A DNA stretch of 64,000 bases from Leptodactylus fallax (Eukaryota; Chordata; Amphibia; Anura; Leptodactylidae). The notes beneath the pieces are model-generated. The model saw nothing but the letters and a program-made list of their open reading frames with translations. It did not search any database and had not been told where the DNA came from. Position 1 is the stretch's first letter; every line of letters begins with the position of its first letter. The DNA lies in the NCBI GenBank assembly GCA_947044405.1, contig CAMRHE010000076.1, forward strand, positions 5,376,001-5,440,000, in the 5' to 3' direction. Of this stretch, positions 22,331 to 34,489 are shown piece after piece. The position numbers and the translations under genes are program-made.

Positions 22331-22960
22331 TGTATATTAGACAGTGGGGTAACATGAAGCCCCTTAGCCCCAGTGCAAAATCTGCAAGAGTAATTCTCTC
22401 TTGTGTGTCACCTATAGTCCTGGTCTCCTTACATGGGACTGATGCATTTTATGGGCTCCAGGGCTTGAGTATGCCTGTAATCTCTGCAGCCCACATAGGT
22501 ATAGCGTAGTCAAAAATACTGTGCGTATTCTGCATATTGTGTATATTTTTCCTTTTCTTCTGCCAGTTTATGTAAAGGTATCTTATCTTACAATTAGATG
22601 TCTCTTACTGCTGTCCCTTTTGCTTTGCTTTCTCTTTTTTTTTTCGTTGTACTGATTGAAAGCTGCAGCTGCATCTCCCTCCTCCCACTCCTCTGGTTCT
22701 TCTATTTACATTGCATTAATTTTTGGTCACCAAGTACATTTTACCTTGCAGGCAGAGAAAGAGGGACTGCAGACTGCCGGTAGGTAAGAAACAGGACTGC
22801 TTTAACCATGGGGAAAAAGGTGCACTTGCACCAGGCCCTATGGCAGTGGGGGCCCTTCTCTGGCTATAAGCAGCTAAGAGGGTACTAGAGCCTCCTTTAA
22901 ATTGTACAGTTTTCCTACTTGGTGCATTATATATAGTCAATATATATTGTCTTACATCTG
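22331..22960. mobile_element. Decayed hAT-like element debris
   Basis: The opening GGGGTAACATGAAGCCCCTT and the CAGTGCAAAATCTGC block resemble a common amphibian hAT family whose other end appears at 63931-64000. Boundaries are not defined. Confidence 0.35.
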
Positions 22961-24178
22961 TCTGGTCGTTACATTATATGGCCCTGCTGTAAATCCCGGG
23001 CTCGATAATCTAGAGATCTTTTCTAATCTATAGTTAATAGTTCTGGCCCCTCCTGTTTTAAGAAAAGCACCGAGGCCGGCGTAAAAATGCTAATTGCAAC
23101 TATATTCGTCACAAGCGACATTTTTAAAAGTCACAAACCAGTGGCACAGATGTTTAGTGAAAATGCCCCAATCCCTTTAATTACCCTGAGACCCCCATTT
23201 TTGGGGGCTCAACAAGTAAATCAGAAAAATCAGTTTACTAGTAACTATTACATTTGTTGTGATATGAGGTTCAAAAAATCCCATCACAGGCAAGTCAAGA
23301 CAAAAACATCAGTCCAGCCACGTAATCCTGTTATCCATAAACTATGAGCAAATGGTATTAATAATCCAGAGCTCCTTTCTAATCTGTATTTAATAGTTGA
23401 GGATTGACGGAAACTCACAAGGCGCACATTGATTACCCACAGCTGAGTGGGAATATGGAATTAATTATCACTGGTATGCACAGGCCCTGAGCAAATATTT
23501 CCTGCTTCTGGGAGATACAGTTTTGCAGAGTGTATCCAAGCACGAAAAGAGGTGTGATATACAATTATCTAATGACTGGATGCCACAGCGACAAGTGAGA
23601 GTTAAACTGCTCATTTTCACACCACTCTACTGATCCCAGCAAAGACTTGGTCAACATATTTCTCCTAGAATTACTGTAATGTAAGATCACCTATGTAGCG
23701 AGAAGAAGAAAAAAACTGAAATCTCACAAAACTGTATATAGTAGGAAAGGGTAAAGTGATGTATTAGATGGCATACGTTTTTGCTCTTCATTTACACATG
23801 GTTGTACATTAGGACTGCATTGTTATTGTTAGACCTCTACGACTACCTGTTCTTGAAAAGTGGTTAGCAAAAGTATGGGTGCCCATTGATGGCTATGGAT
23901 AGTTTGTTAAGTAAGGGCAAGGATGACATCATTGGTCTGGCCCAGTGTTAGACTAAGGTTCCTTGTAGCCCACCAGATAAAATGATTCTGGGGTCCAACC
24001 TCCAACAACCCCATGGAAATAGACCATAGTACCCTTCAAACTTGGCTGTCTTCTGCTGGACTATTATTATTGTGCTCTGGTGGGCCAGTCCAACATTGGT
24101 CTGGCCAATGCTTATTTATTAACATTTACTGTCAGTCAAACTCGTTTGGCCAACATCTATTCCTCTCAACACCCCATA
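22960..24178. other. No feature recognised
   Basis: Short ORF at 23087-23347 has no motif. No inverted ends found. Confidence 0.4.
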
Positions 24179-25182
24179 CTAAAGAAGAGTGGATGAGTGC
24201 AGTGAACTGGATTCTTTATGAATTTTCCAAAAATGTCACAAAAATCTTTCTAAACTGCAGAGTATAATACATGGAGGCACAGGGAAGGTGAGGAAACATA
24301 CTCACCTTCCTTAAAGGGGTATTCCCATGACTATAACCATAACTATATTTGTAGATAATTAAAAGTTAAACATTTTTGCAAATATAAATAGTTAAAAATT
24401 CTGCAGAGTTTTAGAGAAAATCTTTAACTATCTTAGTGATGACAGTCTGTTGTCTTGATCGGTTGCCAATGGATATGACCACATTTGTAGAAATTTGATA
24501 TGGTCCGGGACTTGTCAAAAACCCAGCCATGATTTTCTTATTGTAGCTGGGTTATCAGGCAGGGACACTACATGTATGAGAAGATATCCCGACCACAATA
24601 AGGAAATCGTGGCTGGTTTTCTAACCTTAGAAAGGTCCTGCATTCATGGTCATATCCATTGGCAACCGATCAAGGCAACAAGACTGTGACCACAAGATAT
24701 TTAGAGAAAATCTTTAAAACTCTGCAAAATGTTAAATTAGTTATATTTGCAAAAATGTTTAGCTTTTAATTATCTACACATTTTAAAATGGTTATGTTCA
24801 TGGGAATACCCCTTTAACCTCTCCTGGTGTTCATCAGTCCTTCCATTTTCCTGGGTGATGTCATGGACTCCAGGAGACCGCTGTGATTGGGCGTGTGTTA
24901 AAGCGCCATGGTGTCAGCACACCCCTTGTGACAGCAGGGCCCCAATCACAGGCTTCAATAGTCCCCTGGAGCCTGTCACCCAGGAGGCCAAAAGAGGCAG
25001 GAAAACCAACGACGATCCTGAGGGTGTGCCAGATACTGGAAGAGAACCCAGGAGAGGTGAGGAAAGGTGAGTGTGAGTGAGACCCCAGAGTTTAATAATA
25101 GCACTTCTGGTTCAGAATGAAACAGACAGACTAACTTTGCAAATATTCGCAAAATGAATTTTGTGAGGTTTGTCCATCTCTA
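24179..25182. mobile_element. hAT-type MITE, TAGAGATG family, interrupted
   Basis: The right end reads GTCCATCTCTA at 25172-25182 and is followed by CTCCTTAC. The diverged left end near 24179 is preceded by CCCCATAC, a 6/8 match to that octamer. The element is split by the TTAA MITE at 24315-24813. Confidence 0.6.
24315..24813. mobile_element. TTAA MITE, family D, nested
   Basis: A 499-bp palindrome: left AGGGGTATTCCCATGA and right TCATGGGAATACCCC, with TTAA at 24311-24314 and 24814-24817. Internal arms pair TTGCAAATATAA with TTATATTTGCAA and GATCGGTTGCCAATGGATAT with ATATCCATTGGCAACCGATC. It interrupts a hAT-type MITE (ACTCACCTTCC before, CCTCTCCTGG after). Confidence 0.85.
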
Positions 25183-26220
25183 CTCCTTACATATGCATGC
25201 TCAGCCAAGTGTGTATGCATTCTGAATGAGAAAAAGGAAGAAGACACTACCAGACACCTCTGTCTGTGGTTTATCTTCCCTGAGAACCAAAGGATCACCA
25301 TTAGAATACAACTGCCTAATCCTTATTTCCCTACATCTATGGTTGGAAAATGTTGGAAAACCTTCATACAGATTAGATTGACATCCGGCCCCACTGAAAT
25401 TGGTAGGTTGGTCTGACATTAATCTAATGTATCTAGTCAGTGGCAAGGGTACCTATTAAGTAGCACCTCAAAGTGTTCTTGAAGTGGGCTGCAACCAAGT
25501 GTATTGGAATAGGCTTGTACCTTTTCAGATGGGTCTATGCTACAGACCTCCAGTGGTGTCATAAGCATTCAGGACAGAGATACTGTAACATTCATTATGC
25601 ACAATCCTGTGATCATACTAGTCAGACAAATACACTATTTTTTAGTCTTTGCAAATTCTATATAATGTAGCATATAATATACATTCACATAGAGATCCAG
25701 TAGCATCAAACTAAGTCTCTAGGTTCTATGTATTTTATGGCATGACCATGTAATTGGGTTTAAGCGCTATCTAGGTTTTAGAAATTAAAACCCTCAACAA
25801 AGATGTATGGCTATATAGGGTGCAGAGCGTGAGTTGGCACCTGGCACTTGGAACCTTAGGGGAGCCTAAAGGTCCCTCAACCGGAGGAGTAACTTATAAT
25901 GTTCTATTCATAATACTGGTATCTCCTTATGTTGTAGAGAGGCCTTCGAACCACCTGTGGCTCCATGGCCCAGTAGTGATTGCTACCTCTGCACCCCCTG
26001 ATTATGTCACACCAGCCCTCAACCACATATGAAGTGACTAGTTCTACAAATGACATATATGGATAGATGGCCCTGTTATAGATTTAGCTTTTAATCATTG
26101 CCTTGCCTTAACGAATATTGACTATCTAAAGAGATTCAAAATAGCATACAATAGCATAGAATTCAAGGACAAAAGTGAAAACTGTTATCTCTAAGCCCCA
26201 TTATACCACATTATAATTGT
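25183..26220. other. No feature recognised
   Basis: Short frames on both strands without motifs; no inverted ends. Confidence 0.4.
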
Positions 26221-26960
26221 AAACAGAAAGAGAAAACTTTTTTTTCCATCAGCTTACAAAAGTTTTCAGAAGCGCAACATTTTATTTGCACTTGTTCGAA
26301 TTGTGAAGGTTAAAATGTGACCATTTAAAAGCCCCGAAAAAAAATGCTGCCAGATTTGCATTTCAATAAAAGAAGCCCTTAATATAGATTTTTTTCATAT
26401 TTTACTCTTGAATTAAGAGCTTTAATTAGCATTTTATGGACATTATGAAATAAATCTTTAGTCGAGATGAAACAATGAGGTTGGGAAGACAGCAGAGCAA
26501 TATCATCTTGAGTTGGTTCTACAAACCACTTGGTCAGGATTAATTATAGGCAAATCACATCTCCACTTGGTTTTATGTTCCTATCTTAAAAAACTGATCC
26601 TCTATGCTGTCTCTGCCATTTTGCTTGTGCGATAATTTGTGTAAGTACTGTCATTCTTCTCCCTCGAGTATTTTGTCTAAGATCCTATAACCTTTCCAGC
26701 TAGTTAAAAATACGTCCAGTGATTTCTGCCGGCCCATTTGGGAGCCGTGTAAATCTACATCTTGCTCTTTCTCTGTCTGTTGAGAACAGTTAACTTATAA
26801 AATCAAGTATTGCTAAATAATAATTTAAGCCGTAATTAAGAGAACATTGGGAATCCGCGGCGTCCGCGTAAATCATTGCTTAATTAGTTTGTTTTCAGGA
26901 TACTGTATTTTGGTAGAGAGGCATAAAACACAGAACATGTGAGAGGAAGAGATGGAATTT
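26220..26960. other. Repeat-free AT-rich island, candidate conserved non-coding element
   Basis: About 740 bases show no MITE ends or tandem units. They contain several TAATTA or TTAATTAG cores (for example GATTAATTATAGG, CCGTAATTAAG, GCTTAATTAGTTTG), plus one CpG-rich patch GGGAATCCGCGGCGTCCGCG. Such clusters of homeodomain-like sites are typical of developmental enhancers, but conservation was not tested. Confidence 0.3.
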
Positions 26961-27125
26961 GTATTGATCTACTGTAGTGTGGAGTGATTTGTTAATAGAA
27001 TATGATGGCCACCATTATAGAGAGAACTTTTAATGCTTAAACAGGTTATTTGAGTGAGAAAATACATTATTAAATATCCAATTAGGGATTCAAAAGTGTC
27101 ATCTAATCATCGCCATCATCTAACG

Positions 27126-27853
27126 CAGTGGTTCTCAACCTGTGGTATGTGTACCCCAGGGGCTATGCCCTGCAGTCTCTGGGGGCACGCACCGCAGCTA
27201 AGAACCACTGTCTTCCCCCCACCCTAGATGAACACACTCATCCATGGGCACCAACCTTACTTTAGGAGCACAATGAAAACTTCCATCAGTTCTGAATGAG
27301 GAACTCATTGTCATAACAGGCATTCTGGGAAGTGAGTGATGAGCTGCATTCATTACTCAATATACTGCTCCTCATTTCCTCTGCTCCGAGTCCTACTTGA
27401 TGCCCAGAGCAGAGAAGAAACATAGAGCAGAGCAGTGAGTAATGTATGCAGCTCACCACTTACTCCTTAGACATCACTGGATCTAGGGGGCCATTATAAT
27501 ACATGGGAGGGCACTGAGGATGCTATTATAGTATATGTGGGTCATTGAGGGGACCATTATACTGAGTGTTAGAGCCAGTATGCTACACATGCGAGCACTG
27601 AGGAAGCCATTATACTATATGTGAGGGCACTGAGGAGACCATTATACTACATGTGGGTTTACTGAAGGGACCATTATACTACATGTTATACTGAAGAGAC
27701 CGTTATACTACATGAGGAGGCACTGAGGGAGCCTTAATAATACATGTGGAGGGACTAAGGAGTCCATTACATAATGTGATTTCAACTTTGAAGGTACTTG
27801 GTTGGGACTATTTCTCACTATGGGGTATTCTGCTTAAAAAAGTTGAGAATCTG
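27126..27853. mobile_element. hAT element with internal minisatellite
   Basis: Ends CAGTGGTTCTCAACCTG and, reversed, CAGATTCTCAACTTTTTT are flanked by ATCTAACG (27118-27125) and ATCTAATG (27854-27861). That is an 8-bp duplication with one C-to-T change at a CpG. TTCTCAAC ends and 8-bp duplications mark hAT transposons. No transposase frame is visible. Confidence 0.8.
27484..27775. repeat. Roughly 37-bp minisatellite inside the hAT element
   Basis: About eight diverged units of the type GGCACTGAGGAGACCATTAT plus ACTACATGTG. A similar motif (GGGCACTAAG, GGCATTATACTGTG) makes the array at 32190-32535. Confidence 0.7.
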
Positions 27854-27946
27854 ATCTAATGAGTGTATCTTCCTGTTGAGAACTCAACAAGTCCATACAT
27901 TACATGAATTGCATATGATTTTTAATGAAAAGGATGCAGTACTTAA

Positions 27947-28275
27947 AGGGGTTTTCCCATTAAAGACGCTTTAATTTTTGTTTCATACCCACCCCCGCCA
28001 TCCCTGAATTTCCTATAACTCCAGAACTCCTTGAATTTCCCCTGTGGTGGCACTGCAGAAAAATTGAACACTTCCTGACAGGCTCCCCATAGACTATATC
28101 TGACTACTAAGAGTCTGTGCGGAGTGAACTATTTGATCTGATGACAATTCTAACAAAAAATATTTGATGAAATCCACAACCCCATGAAGTACATAATTGC
28201 CTAATTATGTCAATTCTACAACAGCCAAAAAAACATCATTTATATTTTATTTTACTTGCTAGCACACCCTGTTTC
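27947..28275. mobile_element. TTAA-type MITE fragment
   Basis: Starts AGGGGTTTTCCCATTAAAGA after TTAA at 27943-27946. Its interior (CCTGTGGTGGCACTGCAG) is related to 35785-35830. The right end was not found. Confidence 0.5.
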
Positions 28276-28279
28276 CATT

Positions 28280-28690
28280 GCCTATCGATAATTGTTGCCA
28301 TGACCAAGTCTAGCTCCACCTAATGATAATACCATGAGGGTCTCCATTTGTACGTAGGCCCCTTGCCTTCTTTGAGTGTCTCTGGTCTTCTACCAGCCCT
28401 GGTTGTCTATTTGTGTCCTGATGTCTTGCATTACTGATGGTTCCTGGTTTGATTCCTGGTGTTGTCTTTTTATTTGGCATCTGATATTACCCCTTGGTGC
28501 TACATTCTTCCCATATTTACAGCCATCATTGATTGTAAGATACCTGCGATGAAGTCTATACCCCCACCAGGGAACTTTATAGACCTTGATCCTTATTTAG
28601 TTTCTGCCACTCATATCAGGGTTTATATTTCTTAACAAATAAACCCAAGTTAGTGCCAGAACAGAATCTAGTCATTGTGCCAAGGTAAGG
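28280..28690. other. LTR-like debris
   Basis: T/C-rich sequence with CCTGATGTCTTGCATT and a CAAATAAACCC segment resembles frog Ty3-type LTR remnants, also suspected at 37320-37760, 42858-43450 and 44040-44400. No paired LTR, primer site or pol was found. Confidence 0.25.
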
Positions 28691-30465
28691 TTCTGCTCAC
28701 ACATTCATGCACCCGGCATACATACTGAAAAAAACGCTGATGTATTTGCCAAACATATGTTCATGACATATGCAACTGCATGCGTCACCTATTGACTTCT
28801 GCTGTGAAATTAACCATAAACATGCAGCGTGTCATTTTTTGCTGGATTCCCCTTGTATTAAACAGATTATCACACTTTTTAAGGCAGTGGGAAAAATAAT
28901 TTGCGAAAAAAGACTCCTTTTGGATACTTTGGGACAATGATACCCTATGGACACATGTAGTGTATACATTGGGAGTGAATCTACTAAATCTGCACTCCAA
29001 GACTTGCAAAAACTCAGACTCAATGCCTCAACTCAAGGTATTTTTGTCCAAATAGTAAAGTAAAAATCTACAGTAACCATACACCATTTGGATAATAATT
29101 AAAAAGATACATTTTCTAACAACCTTCTGACCTTCGGAATAATCTCTTTTGTCCATCCAGTTGCCTAGTAGACTGCAGACTCGGGACATTCTGAGAAATA
29201 TTTCATGCGGTACACTGTGCAGACCCCAGACCAGCTCCTGCCAAGAGCGCTAGCCAACTGGAGAGTATTTGTTATGCTGACTATACTTTGTCACATAAGA
29301 ATATATAGGCAAAGCTACATCTTATCTGTATCTTGGTGCTTAAAAGTAAAATTAGAAAAATGAAAAAATCACTAGAAGTAACAAGTCACTTAGAGTACAT
29401 AGGAGTTGCATAGGACTTGCAAAAATAGCACTAGAATATTGACTGCAATAAGATTTTACAGAATTATCACGGCAGAATTTTTTATTTAGATATCTCAGAT
29501 TATAAAACCAGTGTTTGTATTTTTTTGAAGAAAGGGCGCCATTCTTGTCCCTGGCCAATACCCAGACAGACCTTTTTTGTACAGAATCAATCACGTCCCA
29601 AAACTTTGACCCTCCTCCATGTTTTCAATATGGGGCATTGATGCCTAGGCCAAACTTGAGTATAATGTTTGAAATTCCAGCATCGACTTCTCACATATTT
29701 ACTGTGTATACAGTAAGGGTAAGGGCACTCCTTGTGGAAAATGTTGATATTTAAAGGGGTTGTCCTGGGGGATGGCAGCAACGGGGGAACCCAAGAGAGG
29801 TAGGGGAGGGTGAGTGTCAGTGTTTGTAGAATGATGTACAAATTTCCATATTATTGTATGTACCAATTCCTCATGGTTTTCTAGAGCTCTGCTTGTTGTT
29901 GTTTCTTGTTTACTTCCATCTACCAGACAGGTGTGTCCCTCTTGTCTTTGTGCCACGCTAGGGCCTGCAAAATAATTTGGCACCAAAGCCACTGTGAGAG
30001 GGAGAGACCAGCCACCATCTTAGGCGTCCTCCAAGACACCATCTCCTCACTGCTTCCCCTAGACCATTGCACATAAAATCCAAAATTGAGTGTAAGAAGT
30101 GGTTTCTGATTTCTTGAATGGCACTTTACAGCTTAAACAAGACCATTAGTGCCCTTGCTTATTGGAAAATTATCTTTTTCTTAAGAAAACAGTAGATTTC
30201 CTTATCCTGTCCATACAACTCAGATAGTTGTCGCCAAAAACCTGTTCGGCCAACAGCAATTTCTCCTAATCCCGCTCTACACATATACACTTATCATACT
30301 GAATGTGAAGAAGGAGTAGGATTCTGCTAGACACCTTTGGTATCTGCTTATTTCTTTATGAATCATAGATTTGTGCATTTTGAGATCCAATAGCCCAATC
30401 CTTGTGTCCCCGAATACTTTCCTACCTAAAATTGGTAAGTTTGTCCAACATTAACCTAATGTTTA
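28691..30465. other. No confident gene
   Basis: Overlapping short ORFs on both strands. A MITE start (TTTAAAGGGGTTGTCCTGGG) is at 29752 without a partner end, merging into hAT-MITE-like sequence (AGAGAGGTAGGGGAGGGTGA). Confidence 0.4.
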
Positions 30466-30469
30466 TGGT

Positions 30470-31032
30470 TAGAGTTGGGTGAACCTTGAAAGAATCTTTT
30501 CTTGGATATTCACAAGGTCCATCCACCTGTTTCATTATAAACACTGATACTCATCTTCCTTTTCCTCTCCTAAATTCCCTTGTGGAATCTTGCGCTGGTC
30601 CTCTTTAGCCATCTTCCAGCCTTCTGGGTGATGTCATGGCTCCTAAGGGACCACTGTGGCTTGTGATTGGGCCTCAACGATCACATGTGACACGCTACCA
30701 TCATGATACTTTAACACAAGCATTACAACATTAGCACACTCTACATGACCTTTGAGGCCTAATCGCAGGACACAGCAGTCCCCAGGAACCCATGATGCGA
30801 TCCAGGAGGCTGGAAGATGACCAGAAGGAACATAAGGGAGTTCAAGAGAGGTAAGGGAAGGGTAGTAACAGTGTTTATTATGTTTCTGCACCTCCCCTGG
30901 GCCTCCACTTACTATACCCTCAGTATGATACTGATTCATGGGTGGTGAACCCCAAAAACTTCAAATTCGGTCAAATCCAAAATTTTTGGAAAATACGATC
31001 AAATCTGTTATGACCCAGTTCACTTATCTCTA
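30470..31032. mobile_element. hAT-type MITE, TAGAGATG family
   Basis: Starts TAGAGTTGGGTGAACC and ends GTTCACTTATCTCTA. Octamers TTTATGGT (30462-30469) and TTTATGAT (31033-31040) match 7/8. The interior palindrome surrounds CCTTCTGGGTGATGTCATGG. Confidence 0.8.
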
Positions 31033-31040
31033 TTTATGAT

Positions 31041-31855
31041 CAGCTTTACAATTAAACAGAAAACCAGAGATGAGCTGCTGCGATACCAGGACAAGTAGTG
31101 CTGGATGACAAGCTCATATCTTCTCCAACTGTACGTAAGGTCTGGGAACAAATCTCTCTTGGTGAGAAATTATTATTTGACTCATTTTTAGTTTTTTTGG
31201 CTTGTTAGTCAGGTAATGAAAAGTCCCCTCAAAAGCTCTTCCTGATCCTTAATTGGTCTATGGATAGTTTCCAAACTTGTGACATATCCTTGGTGCAGTT
31301 TATTCTGCAACTGTGTTTGATAAATGAGCATGGGCTGAACATTAATCATGTCGCTTTATTTAATCTTGTAAACATTCCCTTCACTTATAAATAATGACAG
31401 ATTTCTTGCTTTTACTCTTTAACACCATTAACACTTGGGCTCTAATCAATACACTTTGATATTTCTCTATTAGGAAAATTCCAAATTGGTTAAAATCATT
31501 GGGAGTTGAATTTATGTAGGAAAAGTAAATCATTGAAAATATTTCCCGGGATTTCCATAAACCATGTCTCATTTCTTGAGTCTTTTGGCCACGAAAATAT
31601 GAATTATTCGATACATGAATTTTTGACCTTGTATGAAAGATCTTTGACACATGCCTTGGTGAAAAACATCATGGACCCCAAGGATTGACCAATAAGATCC
31701 TTGAAGAACACATGACCATATGTGAGACGCAAATCATTGGAGAAGACATATCCTCAGAAGATATGAAAGGAAGATAATAGACAAGTCTTTGAGAAATCTA
31801 AAAACTTAAACAGAAGGTACAATACTCTTGAGAAACACTATCAGGTGAATACACA
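31041..31855. other. No feature recognised
   Basis: AT-rich; opposite-strand short ORFs at 31381-31688 carry no motif. Confidence 0.4.
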
Positions 31856-32189
31856 AGGGGTGGGTTCACAGTCAAAACTGCCACATTGCTGACTCTGGGT
31901 GGCCACCTGCTCTCCTGAATGATGATGATTATCATTGGATGATGGCACCATTGGTAACCAATGAGCACTTTCATCAGCCTGTGGAGTGAGCGGTGAGTGC
32001 TTCTTGGTACTCACTGCTCTTACCACTGCCTGATCCTTCTCTGTATCACATGTAATATGCCAGCACTAGGAGCAGAGAAGGAACATGGAGTCCTAGTGGT
32101 GGTAAGTACTGAAAAGCATACTCACTGCTCACCCCCTAGGTCATGTACTGTATGGGAGCTGGGGCTTTATGACTTATACTGTGTGAAAG

Positions 32190-32535
32190 CTGTGCTGGGG
32201 GCATTATAGTGTATGTGGACTGAGCTGGAGACATTATGTGTGGGAACTGCAGTTATTATAATGTGTGGGGTCTGGATGCATTATACTGGGGGCATGTTAC
32301 TATGAGTTGGGCATAACAGGACATTATATTGTGTGGAAACATAAAAGGGGCATTACCCTGTGTGTGAGGGCACTAAATTGGATATTATACCTTGTGAAGG
32401 GCATTATACTGTGAAGTGGCTGCTGAGAAGGCATTATCCTGTATGGGGCACATAGAGGACTATATATTGTTTGTGGGCACTAAGGACAGCATGATTATGT
32501 GGGAAGGGGCACTAAGAGGGCATTATACTATGCGT
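32190..32535. repeat. Degenerate GGCATTATACTGTG minisatellite
   Basis: Irregular units of about 35-45 bp built on GGGGGCATTATAGTGTATGT. It shares its motif with the array at 27484-27775, which lies inside a hAT element, so this too may be the interior of a hAT copy. Its ends are not identified. Confidence 0.6.
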
Positions 32536-32539
32536 GGGG

Positions 32540-33425
32540 AGCTCCCCTGCTCTTCCTTTCCCTTGGTAGAAACCCCCCTCCCCATTAATTGTAGGGAAAA
32601 TAGAAAAATGGTAGACCACAAGGGTTTGACTTTTAGATGCATCTAATAATGGGGCTTTTCCAGACCTACTGTAATGTTCACTCTGTTCAGTATTGTACAT
32701 AAGCTATGTATTGAAGCTCATCCCCATTCATTTGACCCTCATACCCCTCTTTCTAGTCCTGGACAATGCTTTTAAGCTTTTTTTAATCGTATTAATATCA
32801 TCATATGTACAGTAGAGAAGTTTTGGCCAATTCCAATACTGAGGCACAGAATCCTTAATTTGGACGCAATACAATGCTCTTCTATCACAGAACAGATTGT
32901 TGATGTCTCACTAGGCAGAAGGCCCAGACTAGATATTGTTTTGTTTTTTGTGTTTTTTTTTATTACACATATATCAATAAAATACTTTTTTGAAAATGAA
33001 ACCTTTACATACTCTTTTTTGGAATGTGTTACTATTATATAACAGACTAGAGTATGTATAAAGTGCACCTGTTGTGTACACACAGTTGGGGCTACCATAT
33101 TTTGTTGAACAAAAGAAAGGGCACTCTACATTACACTGCCAAGAATTTGACTATGTCCTTGAAAGCATTCCACCAAGACCACCCACGCAGCTCATAAGAC
33201 ATCACTCAATTCATTTAATGAATACAGCCAATCTGCAATGTGTATAGTGTATTACATAACACAGTTAAATGGTTCCATCGAAATTATTAAAGCTATGCAC
33301 ATTATATTTAGTATCAACCACTGTATTACAGTATAGCAGGACACCTTAGGAGCCAATTGCAATTGTCGGTAATAGGGTACATGAACATATGAACTCCCCT
33401 TTTATGTCCACAATCACTAACCATT
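32540..33425. other. No feature recognised
   Basis: AT-rich. A 108-codon minus frame (32772-33098) and shorter + frame overlap; neither has a motif. Confidence 0.4.
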
Positions 33426-33429
33426 TGAT

Positions 33430-33499
33430 TCTGATGCCCCTACCCTATCTGAAGAGTTGGGTTGATATGCTGGGTTCTGGTGATAGACTCCCTTTAAAA
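33430..33499. mobile_element. TTAA MITE family A, right-end fragment
   Basis: GGGTTGATATGCTGGGTTCT followed by GGTGATAGACTCCCTTTAAA matches the right end of the family A copies at 7929 and 12861. Confidence 0.7.
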
Positions 33500-33529
33500 T
33501 GCACCAATACTGAATGCTGAGAATGTCCA

Positions 33530-33665
33530 TAAGAGTTGACTGAAGGTGAGTATAATGGTTTATTATTATGGTTTCTGAACTGTCACTTATTATACTCTGG
33601 GGTCTGAAGAACAAGTTTGGCCTGAAAGAAATCTTTGGACCAAACACCTAACCCGAAACTAAAAT
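33530..33665. mobile_element. hAT-type MITE fragment, TAGAGATG family
   Basis: The block TATTATACTCTGGGGTCTGA recurs in the copies at 51780 and 55373. TIRs are lost or diverged. Confidence 0.5.
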
Positions 33666-33749
33666 AATCTTCAGAAGGCCACCTGTCTCTAGCTGCAGTA
33701 CAGTCTGTACCAGTGATGGGGATAGATAGTAGGGGGTCCCTTTGAAGAA

Positions 33750-34488
33750 CTCAGTTTCATAGTCCATAGTGCCCTTCATAGTCTGCAGTTCTCCTTGTAG
33801 TCCACAGTGGTCTCCATAGTCAGCTATGCAATTCACAGTCATAATCACTCTTAAATTTCCACATTGTTCTTAATAGTCCACAGTGCACCTTAAAGTCAAC
33901 AGTGCTATTCCTAGTCCACAGTGCCCTTCATATAGTCCACAGTGTTTTTCATAGTCAGCTTTTCTCTTCATAGTCCACAGGGCTCTTTATAATCTGTAGT
34001 ACACTTCATAGTCTGCAATACTCTTCATCGTCAGCAGTTCTCTTTATAGTCCACAGGACTCTTCATAGTTCGCAGTACTCTTCGTAGTCCACAGTACTCT
34101 TCATAGAAGTTCTCTTTTATAGTCCACAGGATTCTTCTTAGTCTGTAGTTCTTTTCATAGCCTGCAATACTCTTCATAGTCCTCAGTACTCTCCTTAGTC
34201 AGCAGTTCTCTTCATAGTCTACAGTTCTCTTTATAGTCCACAGGACTCTTCATAGTTCGCAGTACTTTTTGTAGTCGGCAATACTCTTCACAGTCAGCAG
34301 TTTACTTCATAGTTCTCAGTACTCTTCATAGTCCACAGTACTCTCCATAGTCTGCAGTTCTCTTCATAGTCCATAAGACTCTATAGTCAGAAGTTTTCTT
34401 TGTAGTCCGCAGTACTCTTCATAGTTAGCAGTACTCTTCCTAGTCTGTAGTACTCTTAGTCAGCAGTTCTCTTTATAGTCAGCAGTTT
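33750..34488. repeat. 19-bp minisatellite, about 39 units
   Basis: The consensus unit is CTTCATAGTCCACAGTACT. Frequent variants are CTGCAGTTCT, TTATAGTCC and GTCAGCAG. A longer block beginning CAGTTCTCTTTATAGTCCAC occurs at 34035 and again at 34222, so a second-order repeat of about 187 bp is superimposed. Stops (TAG) in most units and a period not divisible by three exclude coding. Confidence 0.9.
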
Positions 34489-34489
34489 A

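Noticed and set aside
33750..34488. CRISPR-like regular repeats
   Set aside because: Units are contiguous 19-bp repeats without unique spacers, and the genome is vertebrate.
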